22,859 nt of DNA. Origin: Pseudomonadota bacterium. Lineage in GTDB: Bacteria > Pseudomonadota > Alphaproteobacteria > Rhizobiales > Xanthobacteraceae. The first letter of the stretch is position 1. Each line of letters starts with the position of its first letter. Location: the NCBI GenBank assembly GCA_023387555.1, contig JAEWHY010000145.1:1-22859 (forward strand), in the 5' to 3' direction. Below the pieces are notes generated by a model. The model was not told the origin of the DNA. It ran no database searches and was given only the letters and a program-made list of their open reading frames with translations. Position numbers and translations under genes: made by a program. Shown in pieces: positions 14,491-21,621 of the stretch.

Positions 14491-14763
14491 TTAGGATTGC
14501 TCGCCGCTCTCAACTGCACGCCGCTTGAAGTATCGCTTCGCACCGATTTCGATCGGGACAATCTTGAACGGCAGTCGATGCAGCACAGCGGTTCCGTCCT
14601 GTTCCTCAGGTTATCTCCAGATCTGCGGCAATCGATGCCGGCCGAACATGCAAAGCCTCGCAAAGCATTGCGAGCATCTGATCGGCCTCTACTTTTCCCG
14701 ACCACGCGCACGGATCTTCTTGGCGGCGTTTCTCAGCAACTCAGTCTCGGTGTAGATGGTCAT
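14491..14763 (-). pseudogene. Small element gene disrupted by two compensating frameshifts
   Basis: ATG 14763 overlaps the upstream stop as TGATG. The frame reads MTIYTETELLRNAAKKIRAR, then GREK, then hits TAG (14691-14689). One frame back, the DNA reads convincingly as VEADQMLAMLCEALHVRPAS, then IAADLEIT, up to TGA at 14608-14606. Just past this, the original frame becomes protein-like again as LPFKIVPIEIGAKRYFKRRA and ends at TAA 14493-14491. The total is 273 bases, a multiple of three, so a -1 and a +1 shift would cancel to give about 90 residues. It is either a decayed gene, three tiny coupled genes, or a case of recoding or read error. No function recognised. Confidence 0.55.
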
Positions 14764-15212
14764 CACTTGAGCGCCTCTTGATCAGAATACGCAACCACAA
14801 GCCGGCACAAAGCGACGAAGTTATCTTGCGAGAGGTCGTTTTTTGCGCTGTTTGTGCGCCAACTGCAGATCTTGAAATCAGCAGGGCCAAGACCGTCGCC
14901 TACGTGATCCGCTGTAGGGAGTAGCGCGAGCGACGCCTTGTATGCTCGCCTTCCGGATTTTGATTTCTCATTGTCGTAGGTTGCGATCAGCGACCAGTCG
15001 AGTGGCTCGCCTGTGTAAGCATCTCTGCCTTCGCTTCGAATTACGGCCGAGTGAATTGCGCGCATGTAGGCCTGTCTCGTAGCCTCCAAATTGTCTCGCT
15101 TCCTGTCTCTCCGAACATGCGCGACCGCCTTGCGGTCGAGCCAGCGCTTGTAGGCATCTAAGCTGACGGCGCCTTCCAGGAATTTGGGCAGATCGTACAC
15201 GCGAGTGGCCAT
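14763..15212 (-). CDS. HNH-endonuclease-like protein
   Basis: A 149-residue protein with an N-terminal helical, basic half (residues 20-60) and a C-terminal half resembling an HNH/ICSWRxNxAKNDLS protein type seen in phages and islands: DAYTGEPLDWSLI (64-76), LPTADHVGDG (98-107) with the Asp-His pair, then ADFKICSWRTNSAKNDLS (111-128). The DH and N-K-N residues could form a one-metal ββα nuclease site, but the zinc cysteines of many HNH enzymes are absent. ATG 15212 overlaps the preceding stop as TAATG, and its own stop overlaps the next ATG as TGATG, so all three are coupled. Nuclease activity is not proven by sequence. Confidence 0.65.
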   Translation of the reverse strand: MATRVYDLPKFLEGAVSLDAYKRWLDRKAVAHVRRDRKRDNLEATRQAYMRAIHSAVIRSEGRDAYTGEPLDWSLIATYDNEKSKSGRRAYKASLALLPTADHVGDGLGPADFKICSWRTNSAKNDLSQDNFVALCRLVVAYSDQEALK

Positions 15213-16078
15213 TATGAAATTACAACTCCGGTTACTGAGCATGATGCTCGACTGCCCTGGTTATGCATGAAGCCCATGTTGAGTTCACTGATCCGTTTGG
15301 TTTTGTTAGGCGGCACGCGCTGATAGATCGTCTTTGTAACGCTATCGATCTGTGTTCCGCTGGATCCGAAAAGGGTGCATTTGATAGTGATATCCTTCAC
15401 CTCGCGCGGATGCTTGTTCCGAAGGACAAACGTGCCGAGGAACACGGATCCGAATCCGCCTTTGGACCATTTGAAATCATCCAGCGTAACGAACAGGTGC
15501 GGGTAGTCGCGCATCTGGATCGCGTCTTTCACGGCCTCACGCCGTTGACGCGTCTTCTTGTTTTCAGGATCGATGGAAGCAAGGCGGTATAGGACCTTGT
15601 GTTGCTCGTCCAAGTCCCACGAGGGGACAGCGGCGAGCGTCTTTTCGAGCCCGTCGATCTCCGATTTCATCACTGCGCGGTGCCCCTCGGCGTCGAGTGC
15701 CTTCAATTCGGAAAGCCATCGCCCATCACCAGTATCCTTGAGTCTGGCTAGATATGTCTCCGGATCGCTCGACCGCAGCGCCTGCAGTTCTGCTTCGACC
15801 ACTTCCTTTCGCTCTTGTGCGACGGTCTTGTCATGAGCTGACTTGAGTTGAGCCATTCCGATCAGACCCATGATGGCGACCGCGACCACGAACTTGCCGA
15901 CGAACTGCGTAAGCCAGATAGACGGCATGGGCCAATAGACGGCGAGGACGCCCAAGCAAAAGAAAGCGGCTGCAACTCCCAAGGCCGCATTCGGGGAGTA
16001 ACCGGTCGCAGCCACGATCGACAGCGCAGTAATCGCGACAACACAAAGTCCTTGCAGGAAGGCGATTAGACGGTGCAT
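15212..16078 (-). CDS. Membrane protein with coiled-coil and C-terminal beta domain
   Basis: A 288-residue protein. Three transmembrane helices (about residues 8-24, 31-49, 60-77) precede a charged helical or coiled-coil region (80-190, with DPETYLARLKD). A beta-rich C-terminal domain follows (193-288): FVTLDDFKWSKGGFGSVFLG, then NKHPREVKDITIKCTLFG, then a terminal NMGFMHNQGSRASCSV. The last domain resembles FxLYD-like extracytoplasmic modules, with two cysteines (234 and 280). GAGGG precedes ATG 16078, seven bases after the Rep frame's stop. Its place between a Rep-like and an HNH-like gene suggests a mobile-element accessory role, perhaps exclusion or envelope sensing; this is speculation. 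Confidence 0.65.
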   Translation of the reverse strand: MHRLIAFLQGLCVVAITALSIVAATGYSPNAALGVAAAFFCLGVLAVYWPMPSIWLTQFVGKFVVAVAIMGLIGMAQLKSAHDKTVAQERKEVVEAELQALRSSDPETYLARLKDTGDGRWLSELKALDAEGHRAVMKSEIDGLEKTLAAVPSWDLDEQHKVLYRLASIDPENKKTRQRREAVKDAIQMRDYPHLFVTLDDFKWSKGGFGSVFLGTFVLRNKHPREVKDITIKCTLFGSSGTQIDSVTKTIYQRVPPNKTKRISELNMGFMHNQGSRASCSVTGVVIS

Positions 16079-16085
16079 GGCGCCC

Positions 16086-16657
16086 TCAGAGCCACGAAAT
16101 GCCGAAATCCTCCTTACAGCCTGCGGTCCAGTCAACAGGCTTCTGCACGCTTTTTAGCTGAAGACGCCAGCTCTCGTAAAGAAACCGCCCTTCAGCAATC
16201 AGCCCATTCGCAATGGCATGGGTCTGCCGATCGGCGATGATCAGCCGAACCTTCGCACGTTCCCGGATCGCGTATCGCGCCCAGCCGTCCAGATCAGCCT
16301 GCAGGTCGATATGCGCCTGCTTGCCGCGGTGCCGCACGTTGACCCATTCGCCGCCAGCATCGGACAGGGCATCAAGCGCTAGGCAACCTCACTGCGCTGC
16401 CGGATAGCCATGCCGCCATGAAGATGCAGGCGGCCTGCCTTAGTCACGTCAACGGCTATCCAGAATTTCGGATGGTATCCGAGCGCCCGCTTCATGGCCC
16501 GGTTGATGGCCTCCCGGAAATAGCTTGCGAAGCCCTTGGGCCTCGCGAGCGCCTTGTCGATTTCGTCTTGGCTCAGGTTCAGGCTAAACGAACAAACCTC
16601 GCCATGAAGCGCCAGCGCCCGATTGGCGAAATGGGCCTTGAAATAATTGCAAATAAT
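16086..16657 (-). pseudogene. HUH rolling-circle Rep-like protein, 5'-truncated and frameshifted
   Basis: Two minus-strand pieces join into one protein. Piece one (16657-16382) includes LNLSQDEIDKAL and FWIAVDVTKAGRLHLHGGM, where HLH is a His-hydrophobic-His (HUH) motif. It ends in TAG at 16381-16379. Piece two, one frame back from 16382, continues ALDALSDAGGEWVNVRHRGK and then LDGWARYAIRERAKVRL, where the Tyr could be the DNA-cleaving residue. It ends at 16086. The join needs one base added or a -1 shift. No ATG, GTG or TTG start precedes the first conserved part; the frame is closed by TGA at 16660-16658, inside the terminal repeat. It initiated replication by nicking one strand, if the assignment holds. 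Confidence 0.6.
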
Positions 16658-16669
16658 TCAATAAGTTAG
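16657..16669 (+). repeat. Right copy of 13-bp element-end repeat
   Basis: TTCAATAAGTTAG, matching 14229-14241 at 12 of 13 positions in the same orientation. It is exactly where the Rep-like reading frame loses its 5' end. GC-rich chromosomal-type sequence resumes just beyond. Confidence 0.5.
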
Positions 16670-16679
16670 TAACGCCAAG

Positions 16680-16700
16680 CGTTCGGAATAGCGCCGAACG
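16680..16700. repeat. Small hairpin at the element's right flank
   Basis: CGTTCGG (16680-16686) pairs with CCGAACG (16694-16700), loop of seven. It begins 11 bases outside the 13-bp repeat. It may be a terminator or part of an attachment region. Confidence 0.4.
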
Positions 16701-16726
16701 TGCGCTCGCGGTGGCGAGAAGAACCC

Positions 16727-16762
16727 GGCGGCGCATCCCGCTTTGGAACGGGGTGCGCCGCC
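16727..16762 (-). terminator. Terminator-like hairpin of the catabolic operon
   Basis: A 14-bp stem: 16727-16740 pairs with 16749-16762 with one T.G wobble, loop CTTTGGAA. It lies about 90 bases beyond the stop of the last operon gene. Read on the minus strand it is followed by GGTTCTTCTC, a weak T-rich tract. Confidence 0.6.
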
Positions 16763-16849
16763 TCGATCACCACGGCATTCACAGGCATCGAAGCAGGTGA
16801 CCGAGGCGGCGCCTGTGCACCCGCTATTGGCTCGCCTTGCTCGAACGCA

Positions 16850-17755
16850 TCAGGCGAGGCCCATCTGCTCCAAGGCCGCGCTGCCGAGCAGGCTGTAGGG
16901 ATTGCCCAGCATTTCCGGCATTTCGAAGTGGTTGTAACTCTCGCCGACGAGCAGCGTGACCTGCTTGCCGGCGGCCTGAACCGCAGCTGCGAAGTCCCGG
17001 CTCTGGCGTTGGAACTCGGGCGTCTCGCAAGTGCCGTAGGACAGGATCAGCGGACAATTGAGCCGGTCGAGATGGCGCTGCGCGGAGAGGGCCTCTTCGA
17101 TCTCATCATCGATGTTGACGTACGACGAGCGTTTGGACAGCCGCACCGGCTTGAGATCGTACATGCCGGACGACAGCAGCGCGCCCTTGATCAGATCCTT
17201 CGGCCCGCCGAGGGCGGTCCAATCCGTCACACACATGACGCCGCCCAGATGCGCCCCGGAGGATTGGGCGGTGATATAGATCCTGGAAGCATCGCCGCCG
17301 AAACGCGATGCATTCTGGTACACCCAGAGAATCCCGCGGCGCACCTGCTCGACCATCGGCATCAAGTCTCCGCCGGTCTTGTCGACGCCGGTGAAGTCGA
17401 GACCGACGAAATGCGCGCCGGCCCGAACGAAGGGTTCGGCCATGTAGGCGTAGTTCTTCACCGGACGCTGCAGCCACGCACCGCCTCGGATGAAGATGTT
17501 GATCGGCGCGTTCGGCTTATCGGTCTTGAACAGATCGAGCTGTTCGTACTCCGAGGGCCCATAGGCGTGGCGTTCGGGGGCGCCGAGCCGCGCGCGTGCG
17601 CGGTCGCTGTTGAACGCACCGCGCGCCATCAGCGCAGCCATGTTGGGTGCATAGACCTTCTGGTCATAGGCGTCGTCGAGTTCCTTCTGGTCCATGTCGA
17701 GCCAGACCAGCGGGCCCTTGACACGCGACGGTGCAGGGGATTCGCCCATGCTCAT
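16850..17755 (-). CDS. Alpha/beta hydrolase, kynurenine-formamidase/arylesterase-like
   Basis: A 301-residue hydrolase of the family containing arylformamidases. Signatures: oxyanion-hole strand IFIRGGAW (87-94, with Arg where His is usual), nucleophile elbow TAQSSGAHLGG (162-172, Ser165; the first Gly of GxSxG is Ala), acid region SYGTCETPEFQRQS (239-252, likely Glu244) and catalytic His276 in YNHFEM. No signal peptide; it acts in the cytosol. As the last gene of a ring-cleavage operon, it may hydrolyse an amide, N-formyl or ester product after ring opening, analogous in role to N-formylmaleamate deformylase of the nicotinate pathway. It is separated from the monooxygenase by 123 bases holding a GCCGTT triplet repeat (17831-17848) but no clear promoter. 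Confidence 0.85.
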   Translation of the reverse strand: MSMGESPAPSRVKGPLVWLDMDQKELDDAYDQKVYAPNMAALMARGAFNSDRARARLGAPERHAYGPSEYEQLDLFKTDKPNAPINIFIRGGAWLQRPVKNYAYMAEPFVRAGAHFVGLDFTGVDKTGGDLMPMVEQVRRGILWVYQNASRFGGDASRIYITAQSSGAHLGGVMCVTDWTALGGPKDLIKGALLSSGMYDLKPVRLSKRSSYVNIDDEIEEALSAQRHLDRLNCPLILSYGTCETPEFQRQSRDFAAAVQAAGKQVTLLVGESYNHFEMPEMLGNPYSLLGSAALEQMGLA

Positions 17756-17878
17756 GACAGCTCCTCAAAGTGAACGATAGGACGGTCGGCCAGCAAGCAA
17801 TGCCTCGCGCGGCTCCGGCATGTGACAGGTGCCGTTGCCGTTGCCGTTCAGACACTTCCGCCTGCGGCTGGACCAGGA

Positions 17879-19027
17879 TCAGTCGGCGTGAATCAGACGG
17901 CCGACGGTTGATTCGCGCAGGCCACGATCGGCAATGCGCATGCGATAGTTGAGCGCCGGAATCGAGCGAAATGCCCAGGTGATGGCCGGTCGCACGAACC
18001 ACAAGGCCGTTGGCCATTGCCGCGTGAAGAAATCGTACCGCATCGCCCAGCGCTGGGTCTTGTCGCTGATGAAACGGACGGCTTGCTCCCATTCCGGCAA
18101 TGCGTTTTCGACCGGCCCTCCTTGCTGGACGACCGCGGCCAACGCCCGTGCGTTCATCAAGGTCAATCCTGCGCCCTGACCGAGCGTCGGCGGCAGTCCG
18201 TGAGCCGCATCGCCGATCAGCGCAACCCGGCCCTTCTGCCAGCGCGGACAGTCGACGATTGCGTAATTGTACTGGCTCGCGTCGCATTTCCGCATCATCT
18301 CCAGCTCACGCTGAAGCATCGGAAACGCGCGCGTCCAAAGCGCAAGGTCCATCGGCAGTGCCGTCGCGGCTTTGTCCCATTCCGGGCTGACCTGATACAC
18401 ATAGGTCGTGTCCGGCCCCGAGGGTGTGATGCCGATGCGATAGCGGCCCGACCAATATTCTCTGGTCACCAGATCCGGCGTGATCTCGCGGGACGGTATC
18501 AGATAGCGATTGATGATCGTCGGCAGTTTTCGGCAAGTGCCGCCGACGCCAAGGGACTCGCGCACCTTCGACCAAGCGCCGTCCGCACCGATCACCAGAT
18601 CCGCCGGAAGCCGCCGTCCATCTTCGAGCAGCAGCGCCCCCGCCGGATCGGCGCCGGCGACCGTGGAATTGGTGACGATGTCCACGCCAGCCTTCTCGGC
18701 CGCGACGCGCAACGCGTCGATCACGGCCTGACGGGGAAACACATGCACCCGCGACTGACCGGCGAGCTTTCTGTTCTGAAAGACTTGCTGCTTGCGATTG
18801 ATGTGCAAGGCCCGATCGAGCTTGACGCCGTGGGCGACCAGCGGATCGAAGATTCCGAACTCATCGAGAACCTCGATGGAGTTGTTCTTGATATAGATCC
18901 CGGCGCCGATCTCGCGGATTTCGGGGGAGCGCTCGTGGACACGAGCGCTCCATCCTTGCCGCGCAAATACGGTCGCCACGTAAAGGCCGCCGATGCCGCC
19001 ACCGGCGATCTCGACATGTCTGGTCAT
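17879..19027 (-). CDS. FAD-dependent aromatic hydroxylase (salicylate/6-hydroxynicotinate monooxygenase-like)
   Basis: A 382-residue class A flavoprotein monooxygenase. Such enzymes use NAD(P)H and O2 to hydroxylate an activated aromatic ring, often with decarboxylation. The three hallmark motifs are present: GGGIGGLYVA (9-18, ADP binding), DLVIGADGAWSKVRE (143-157, the DG motif) and GRVALIGDAAHGLPPTLGQG (266-285, the GD motif binding the FAD ribityl chain). Its start overlaps the RidA gene's stop as ATGA, so they are coupled. In this operon it probably makes the dihydroxylated ring that the extradiol dioxygenase opens. The 6-hydroxynicotinate- and salicylate-type enzymes are closely related, so the substrate is not settled. 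Confidence 0.9.
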   Translation of the reverse strand: MTRHVEIAGGGIGGLYVATVFARQGWSARVHERSPEIREIGAGIYIKNNSIEVLDEFGIFDPLVAHGVKLDRALHINRKQQVFQNRKLAGQSRVHVFPRQAVIDALRVAAEKAGVDIVTNSTVAGADPAGALLLEDGRRLPADLVIGADGAWSKVRESLGVGGTCRKLPTIINRYLIPSREITPDLVTREYWSGRYRIGITPSGPDTTYVYQVSPEWDKAATALPMDLALWTRAFPMLQRELEMMRKCDASQYNYAIVDCPRWQKGRVALIGDAAHGLPPTLGQGAGLTLMNARALAAVVQQGGPVENALPEWEQAVRFISDKTQRWAMRYDFFTRQWPTALWFVRPAITWAFRSIPALNYRMRIADRGLRESTVGRLIHAD

Positions 19028-19422
19028 GCGGCGGTGCCTGACGGCGTGCATTCCGCAACGCAATCGATCTCGAGCAGAATGGGAACACCGAGCTTGCAGG
19101 CGATCGTGGTTCGTGCCGGGAAGTTTCCTTCCTTGAAATACTGGCGATAGAGCTCGTTCATCGGCCAGAAGTCGGAGTCGCGGGTCAGATACACCATGAC
19201 CTTTGCGACCTGGTCGAGGGAGCTTCCGGAGTCTTCAAGGACGCCGATCAGGTTCTTCATGACCTGATGAAATTGGGCTTCGAAGTCATCCTTGACGAAC
19301 TCGCGATCGCCGAAATAGGGCGGCATTCCCGACACGAACACAAGATTGCCGACCTTCACCGCGTGGGAGAGCGGAGCTTTGACCTTGGGACCGCGGGGCG
19401 TATTGATGACAGTACGAGACAT
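19024..19422 (-). CDS. RidA/YjgF-family enamine/imine deaminase
   Basis: A 132-residue member of the RidA (YjgF/YER057c/UK114) family of trimeric proteins that hydrolyse reactive enamines and imines. Visible signatures: VGNLVFVSGMPPY near the start, VAKVMVYLTRDSDFWPMNE in the middle, and NFPARTTIACKLGVPILLEI, which holds the conserved arginine that binds the substrate carboxylate. Some catabolic relatives act as 2-aminomuconate deaminases after ring cleavage. Placed between the dioxygenase (33 bases upstream) and the monooxygenase (4-base overlap), it most likely removes ammonia from, or detoxifies, a nitrogen-containing ring-fission product. That implies the substrate contains N. Confidence 0.9.
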   Translation of the reverse strand: MSRTVINTPRGPKVKAPLSHAVKVGNLVFVSGMPPYFGDREFVKDDFEAQFHQVMKNLIGVLEDSGSSLDQVAKVMVYLTRDSDFWPMNELYRQYFKEGNFPARTTIACKLGVPILLEIDCVAECTPSGTAA

Positions 19423-19455
19423 GATGTTCGTAAACCTTCCTTGGTAGTTGTGAAG

Positions 19456-20553
19456 TCAGAGTTGCTTGGCGCGGCGAAGCGCATCGAGACGACGGAGCGC
19501 TCCGGCGACCAGCAGAGGGTGAATTTGCAAGCCGTCGCGCAGCCGTTCTTCGTTCATGCCGATCAGCGCATCGCGCTCATCGTCCAGAAGCTCGTATCCG
19601 GCTGCATAAGCCTGCGGATCGCCGAGGTAGTTTCGGCAGGCGTCGGGATCGATCCGAAGCCGGTGCAGTGCCCGCGAAAGTTCGACCCGATGCGACGGCG
19701 TGGGCGGATACCAGAGCCGTCCGGGCTCCTCATGGTCCGGCGCGATCCAGCCGAACAGGCCGTATGTATGGTGCCAGTTCGGCTCGAATTGCGCGTAGTC
19801 CGGCTTGCGCTCGAAACCGAGCGCCCCGGCGAGGATCAGCCAGGCCCGCAGTTCGATATTGCCGGCCTTGTCGAGCTCCTGGGCATCGAAGCTCAGGAGG
19901 TAACGCAGATTGCCTTCAGCGAGGCTCTCGTAGATCTTCTTGTCGACGTCGAGATCCGGCCCCGGCGACGCATAGCGCGCTGTTCCGGGATAATGCGACA
20001 GTCCGCCGCTGGCGATGATGACTGCGGACTTTCCGATCCGGGTCAGCGCCCGCGCCAGCGCCTGACCAAACGCGTAGCAGCGCGTCGGGCTTGGCTGAGG
20101 TGCCACATAGGAGTTCACGAACAGCGGGACGATCGGCGTGTTGCGGCCGTATCCAAAATACTCCACCGGAATGGTGAAGAAGGTGCCGAGCGCGGCATCG
20201 AGCGTGAAGGCCGGGTCAAAGCCCTCGTCCATCATTGCTTCGATCAGCGCATAGCCGGCTTCGCCGTCAACGTTCCACCAGCCCGCATGGCCGTCCATCC
20301 CGCGTGCACGATCGCCGCAGTGAAACATGAACGGCGGCACGGCGTGCAGGATGAAGTCGTCGCCGTGATCGTTGGAGATCGTGATCACGAGGTCGGGCTG
20401 AAGTTTGCGGAACGCTTCGCCCATCTCGGCCATCTTGGCGCGGACGCGTGCGACCTGCTGCGCGTCTTCGCTCGCCGGCACGCTCAGGAGCTGAGGCGCG
20501 TGGGGAACGGCCGCGCCGCCCAAGATGCCCACGCGGGATGATGTCTTCGACAT
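19456..20553 (-). CDS. Class III extradiol ring-cleavage dioxygenase, LigB catalytic domain with LigA-like tail
   Basis: A 365-residue Fe(II) extradiol dioxygenase of the LigB/protocatechuate 4,5-dioxygenase superfamily. Likely metal ligands: His18 (AVPHAP), His63 (ISNDHGDDF) and Glu234 (GNIELRAW). His187 in ASGGLSHYPG is the likely acid-base. Residues ~286-355 (LSRALHRLRIDPDACRNYL and onward) resemble the small LigA subunit, so alpha and beta parts are fused, as in gallate-dioxygenase-type enzymes, here with domain order LigB-LigA. It opens a catechol-like, gallate-like or aminophenol/dihydroxypyridine-like ring between or next to hydroxyls. AAGGA lies eight bases before ATG 20553. It is 27 bases downstream of the receptor gene in the operon. 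Confidence 0.88.
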   Translation of the reverse strand: MSKTSSRVGILGGAAVPHAPQLLSVPASEDAQQVARVRAKMAEMGEAFRKLQPDLVITISNDHGDDFILHAVPPFMFHCGDRARGMDGHAGWWNVDGEAGYALIEAMMDEGFDPAFTLDAALGTFFTIPVEYFGYGRNTPIVPLFVNSYVAPQPSPTRCYAFGQALARALTRIGKSAVIIASGGLSHYPGTARYASPGPDLDVDKKIYESLAEGNLRYLLSFDAQELDKAGNIELRAWLILAGALGFERKPDYAQFEPNWHHTYGLFGWIAPDHEEPGRLWYPPTPSHRVELSRALHRLRIDPDACRNYLGDPQAYAAGYELLDDERDALIGMNEERLRDGLQIHPLLVAGALRRLDALRRAKQL

Positions 20554-20580
20554 TTTGGTGTTCCTTGAGTCGATCGGCGC

Positions 20581-21621
20581 TCAGTTCGCGTTGGACTTGA
20601 CGCGCTTTGCGATCTGCCCCCAGGCCTCCGTTTCCGACTTCACGTAGGCGGCGAATTTGTCAGCCGGCATGTCCAGCACTTCCGTGGCGAGCTTCTCCAT
20701 GCGGTCCCGGAAGTCCTGGCTCTGCAGCATCTTGGCGACCTCGTTCTGGATCTTCTCGATGATTGCGGGAGGCGTGCCGGCCGGGGCCATTAGTCCGGTC
20801 CAGGCCGCCGACTGGATCGCGGGCTCGCCAGCCTCGGTCGTGGTTGGCACATCGGGGAGCTTCGGCGAACGCTTCGGCCCGGCGACGGCGATCGGACGAA
20901 TCTTTCCATCGAGCACCAGCGGCGCCATCGTGGAGATCGGATCGAAGGACATCTGGACGTCCCCCGCCATGACGGCTGCCAGGGCGGGCGCGCTGCCGCG
21001 GTAAGGAACGTGCACCAGCTTCGTATTGGTGACGTGCCCGAAGTTCTCCATGGCCAGATGGCTCGACACGCCGGCTCCCGGCGACGAGAACATCAGTTCG
21101 CCCGGACGAGCCTTGGCGTAGTCGATGAGTTCCTTCAGGGTCTTCACCGGCAACTTCGGCGATACGCCGAGCACGCTGTAGCCGATCGTCATCCCGATGA
21201 TGGGAGCGAAGTCTTTCAGCGGATCGTAGGGCAGCTTGGGGTGGACGCTCGGGGCGATGGCTGTGGCCGCCAGCGTCGCCAGCAGCAATGTGTAGCCGTC
21301 GGGCGCGGCCCTCGCCACCGCATCGGTGCCGATCGTGCCGCCGGCGCCTTCCCGGTTCTCGACCACGACCGGCTGCCCCCAGGCCTTGTGCAGATGCGCG
21401 GCCACGAGGCGGGCGATGATGTCGGTATTGCCACCCGGCGCGAATGGGTTGACGATCTTGATCGCGCGCGTGGGGTAATCCGTCTGTGCCCGGGCCGTGT
21501 CGTTCGGGGCCATGTATCCGCCGAATGCCAGCACGGCCGAGGCGAAGACACGCACGCTCCACCGCCGGATACGCGCCGAACGCATGCCCTCGTACCGTGG
21601 TTCATTCTGCAGATAATTCAT
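20581..21621 (-). CDS. Bug/TctC-family solute receptor of the catabolic operon
   Basis: A 346-residue periplasmic receptor. The N-terminus is long and basic (MNYLQNEPRYEGMRSARIRR), followed by a hydrophobic segment and a cleavage region near TARAQTDYP. Family motifs are NPFAPGGNTDIIARL, ENREGAGGTIG, APDGYTLL, and HVPYRGSAPA. Start ATG 21621 has GGGAGG at ideal spacing; it overlaps the 2Fe-2S gene's end by 20 bases. It is only 27 bases from the dioxygenase gene. Its position in the operon suggests that it captures the pathway's aromatic or heteroaromatic carboxylate. No TctA/TctB genes are in view, so it may use a membrane pair encoded elsewhere. Confidence 0.93.
   Translation of the reverse strand: MNYLQNEPRYEGMRSARIRRWSVRVFASAVLAFGGYMAPNDTARAQTDYPTRAIKIVNPFAPGGNTDIIARLVAAHLHKAWGQPVVVENREGAGGTIGTDAVARAAPDGYTLLLATLAATAIAPSVHPKLPYDPLKDFAPIIGMTIGYSVLGVSPKLPVKTLKELIDYAKARPGELMFSSPGAGVSSHLAMENFGHVTNTKLVHVPYRGSAPALAAVMAGDVQMSFDPISTMAPLVLDGKIRPIAVAGPKRSPKLPDVPTTTEAGEPAIQSAAWTGLMAPAGTPPAIIEKIQNEVAKMLQSQDFRDRMEKLATEVLDMPADKFAAYVKSETEAWGQIAKRVKSNAN

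Larger units (their letters stand above)
14229..16669. mobile_element. Short, partly decayed inserted element beside tRNA-Gly
   Basis: About 2.4 kb directly downstream of tRNA-Gly, a common integration site. It is visibly less GC-rich than its surroundings. It carries a minus-strand operon (truncated and frameshifted HUH Rep-like protein, membrane protein, HNH-like protein, disrupted small gene), closed by a terminator. Imperfect 13-bp direct repeats mark the ends. No intact integrase or transposase is present, and the 3' end of the tRNA is not repeated at the far side, so it is either a remnant or the left part of a larger island whose right end is outside the window. Boundaries are my inference from repeat positions and composition. 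Confidence 0.6.

Noticed and set aside
14437..14781. 115-codon plus-strand frame in the element
   Set aside because: Opposite strand pieces look more protein-like and have coupled starts; this frame lacks a ribosome-binding site.
16809..16830. Possible duplicate of the tRNA-Gly 3' end as a right attachment site
   Set aside because: Only CACCCGCT (8 bases) matches; too short to support a tRNA-derived att site.
17831..17848. GCCGTT repeated three times
   Set aside because: Short hexamer run between two operon genes; no evidence of function.
18017..19150. Long plus-strand frame opposite the FAD monooxygenase
   Set aside because: Shadow of the minus-strand gene, which carries all family motifs; no ribosome-binding site.
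19267..20541. 424-codon plus-strand frame opposite the dioxygenase
   Set aside because: Shadow frame; the minus-strand product has the metal ligands and a good start.
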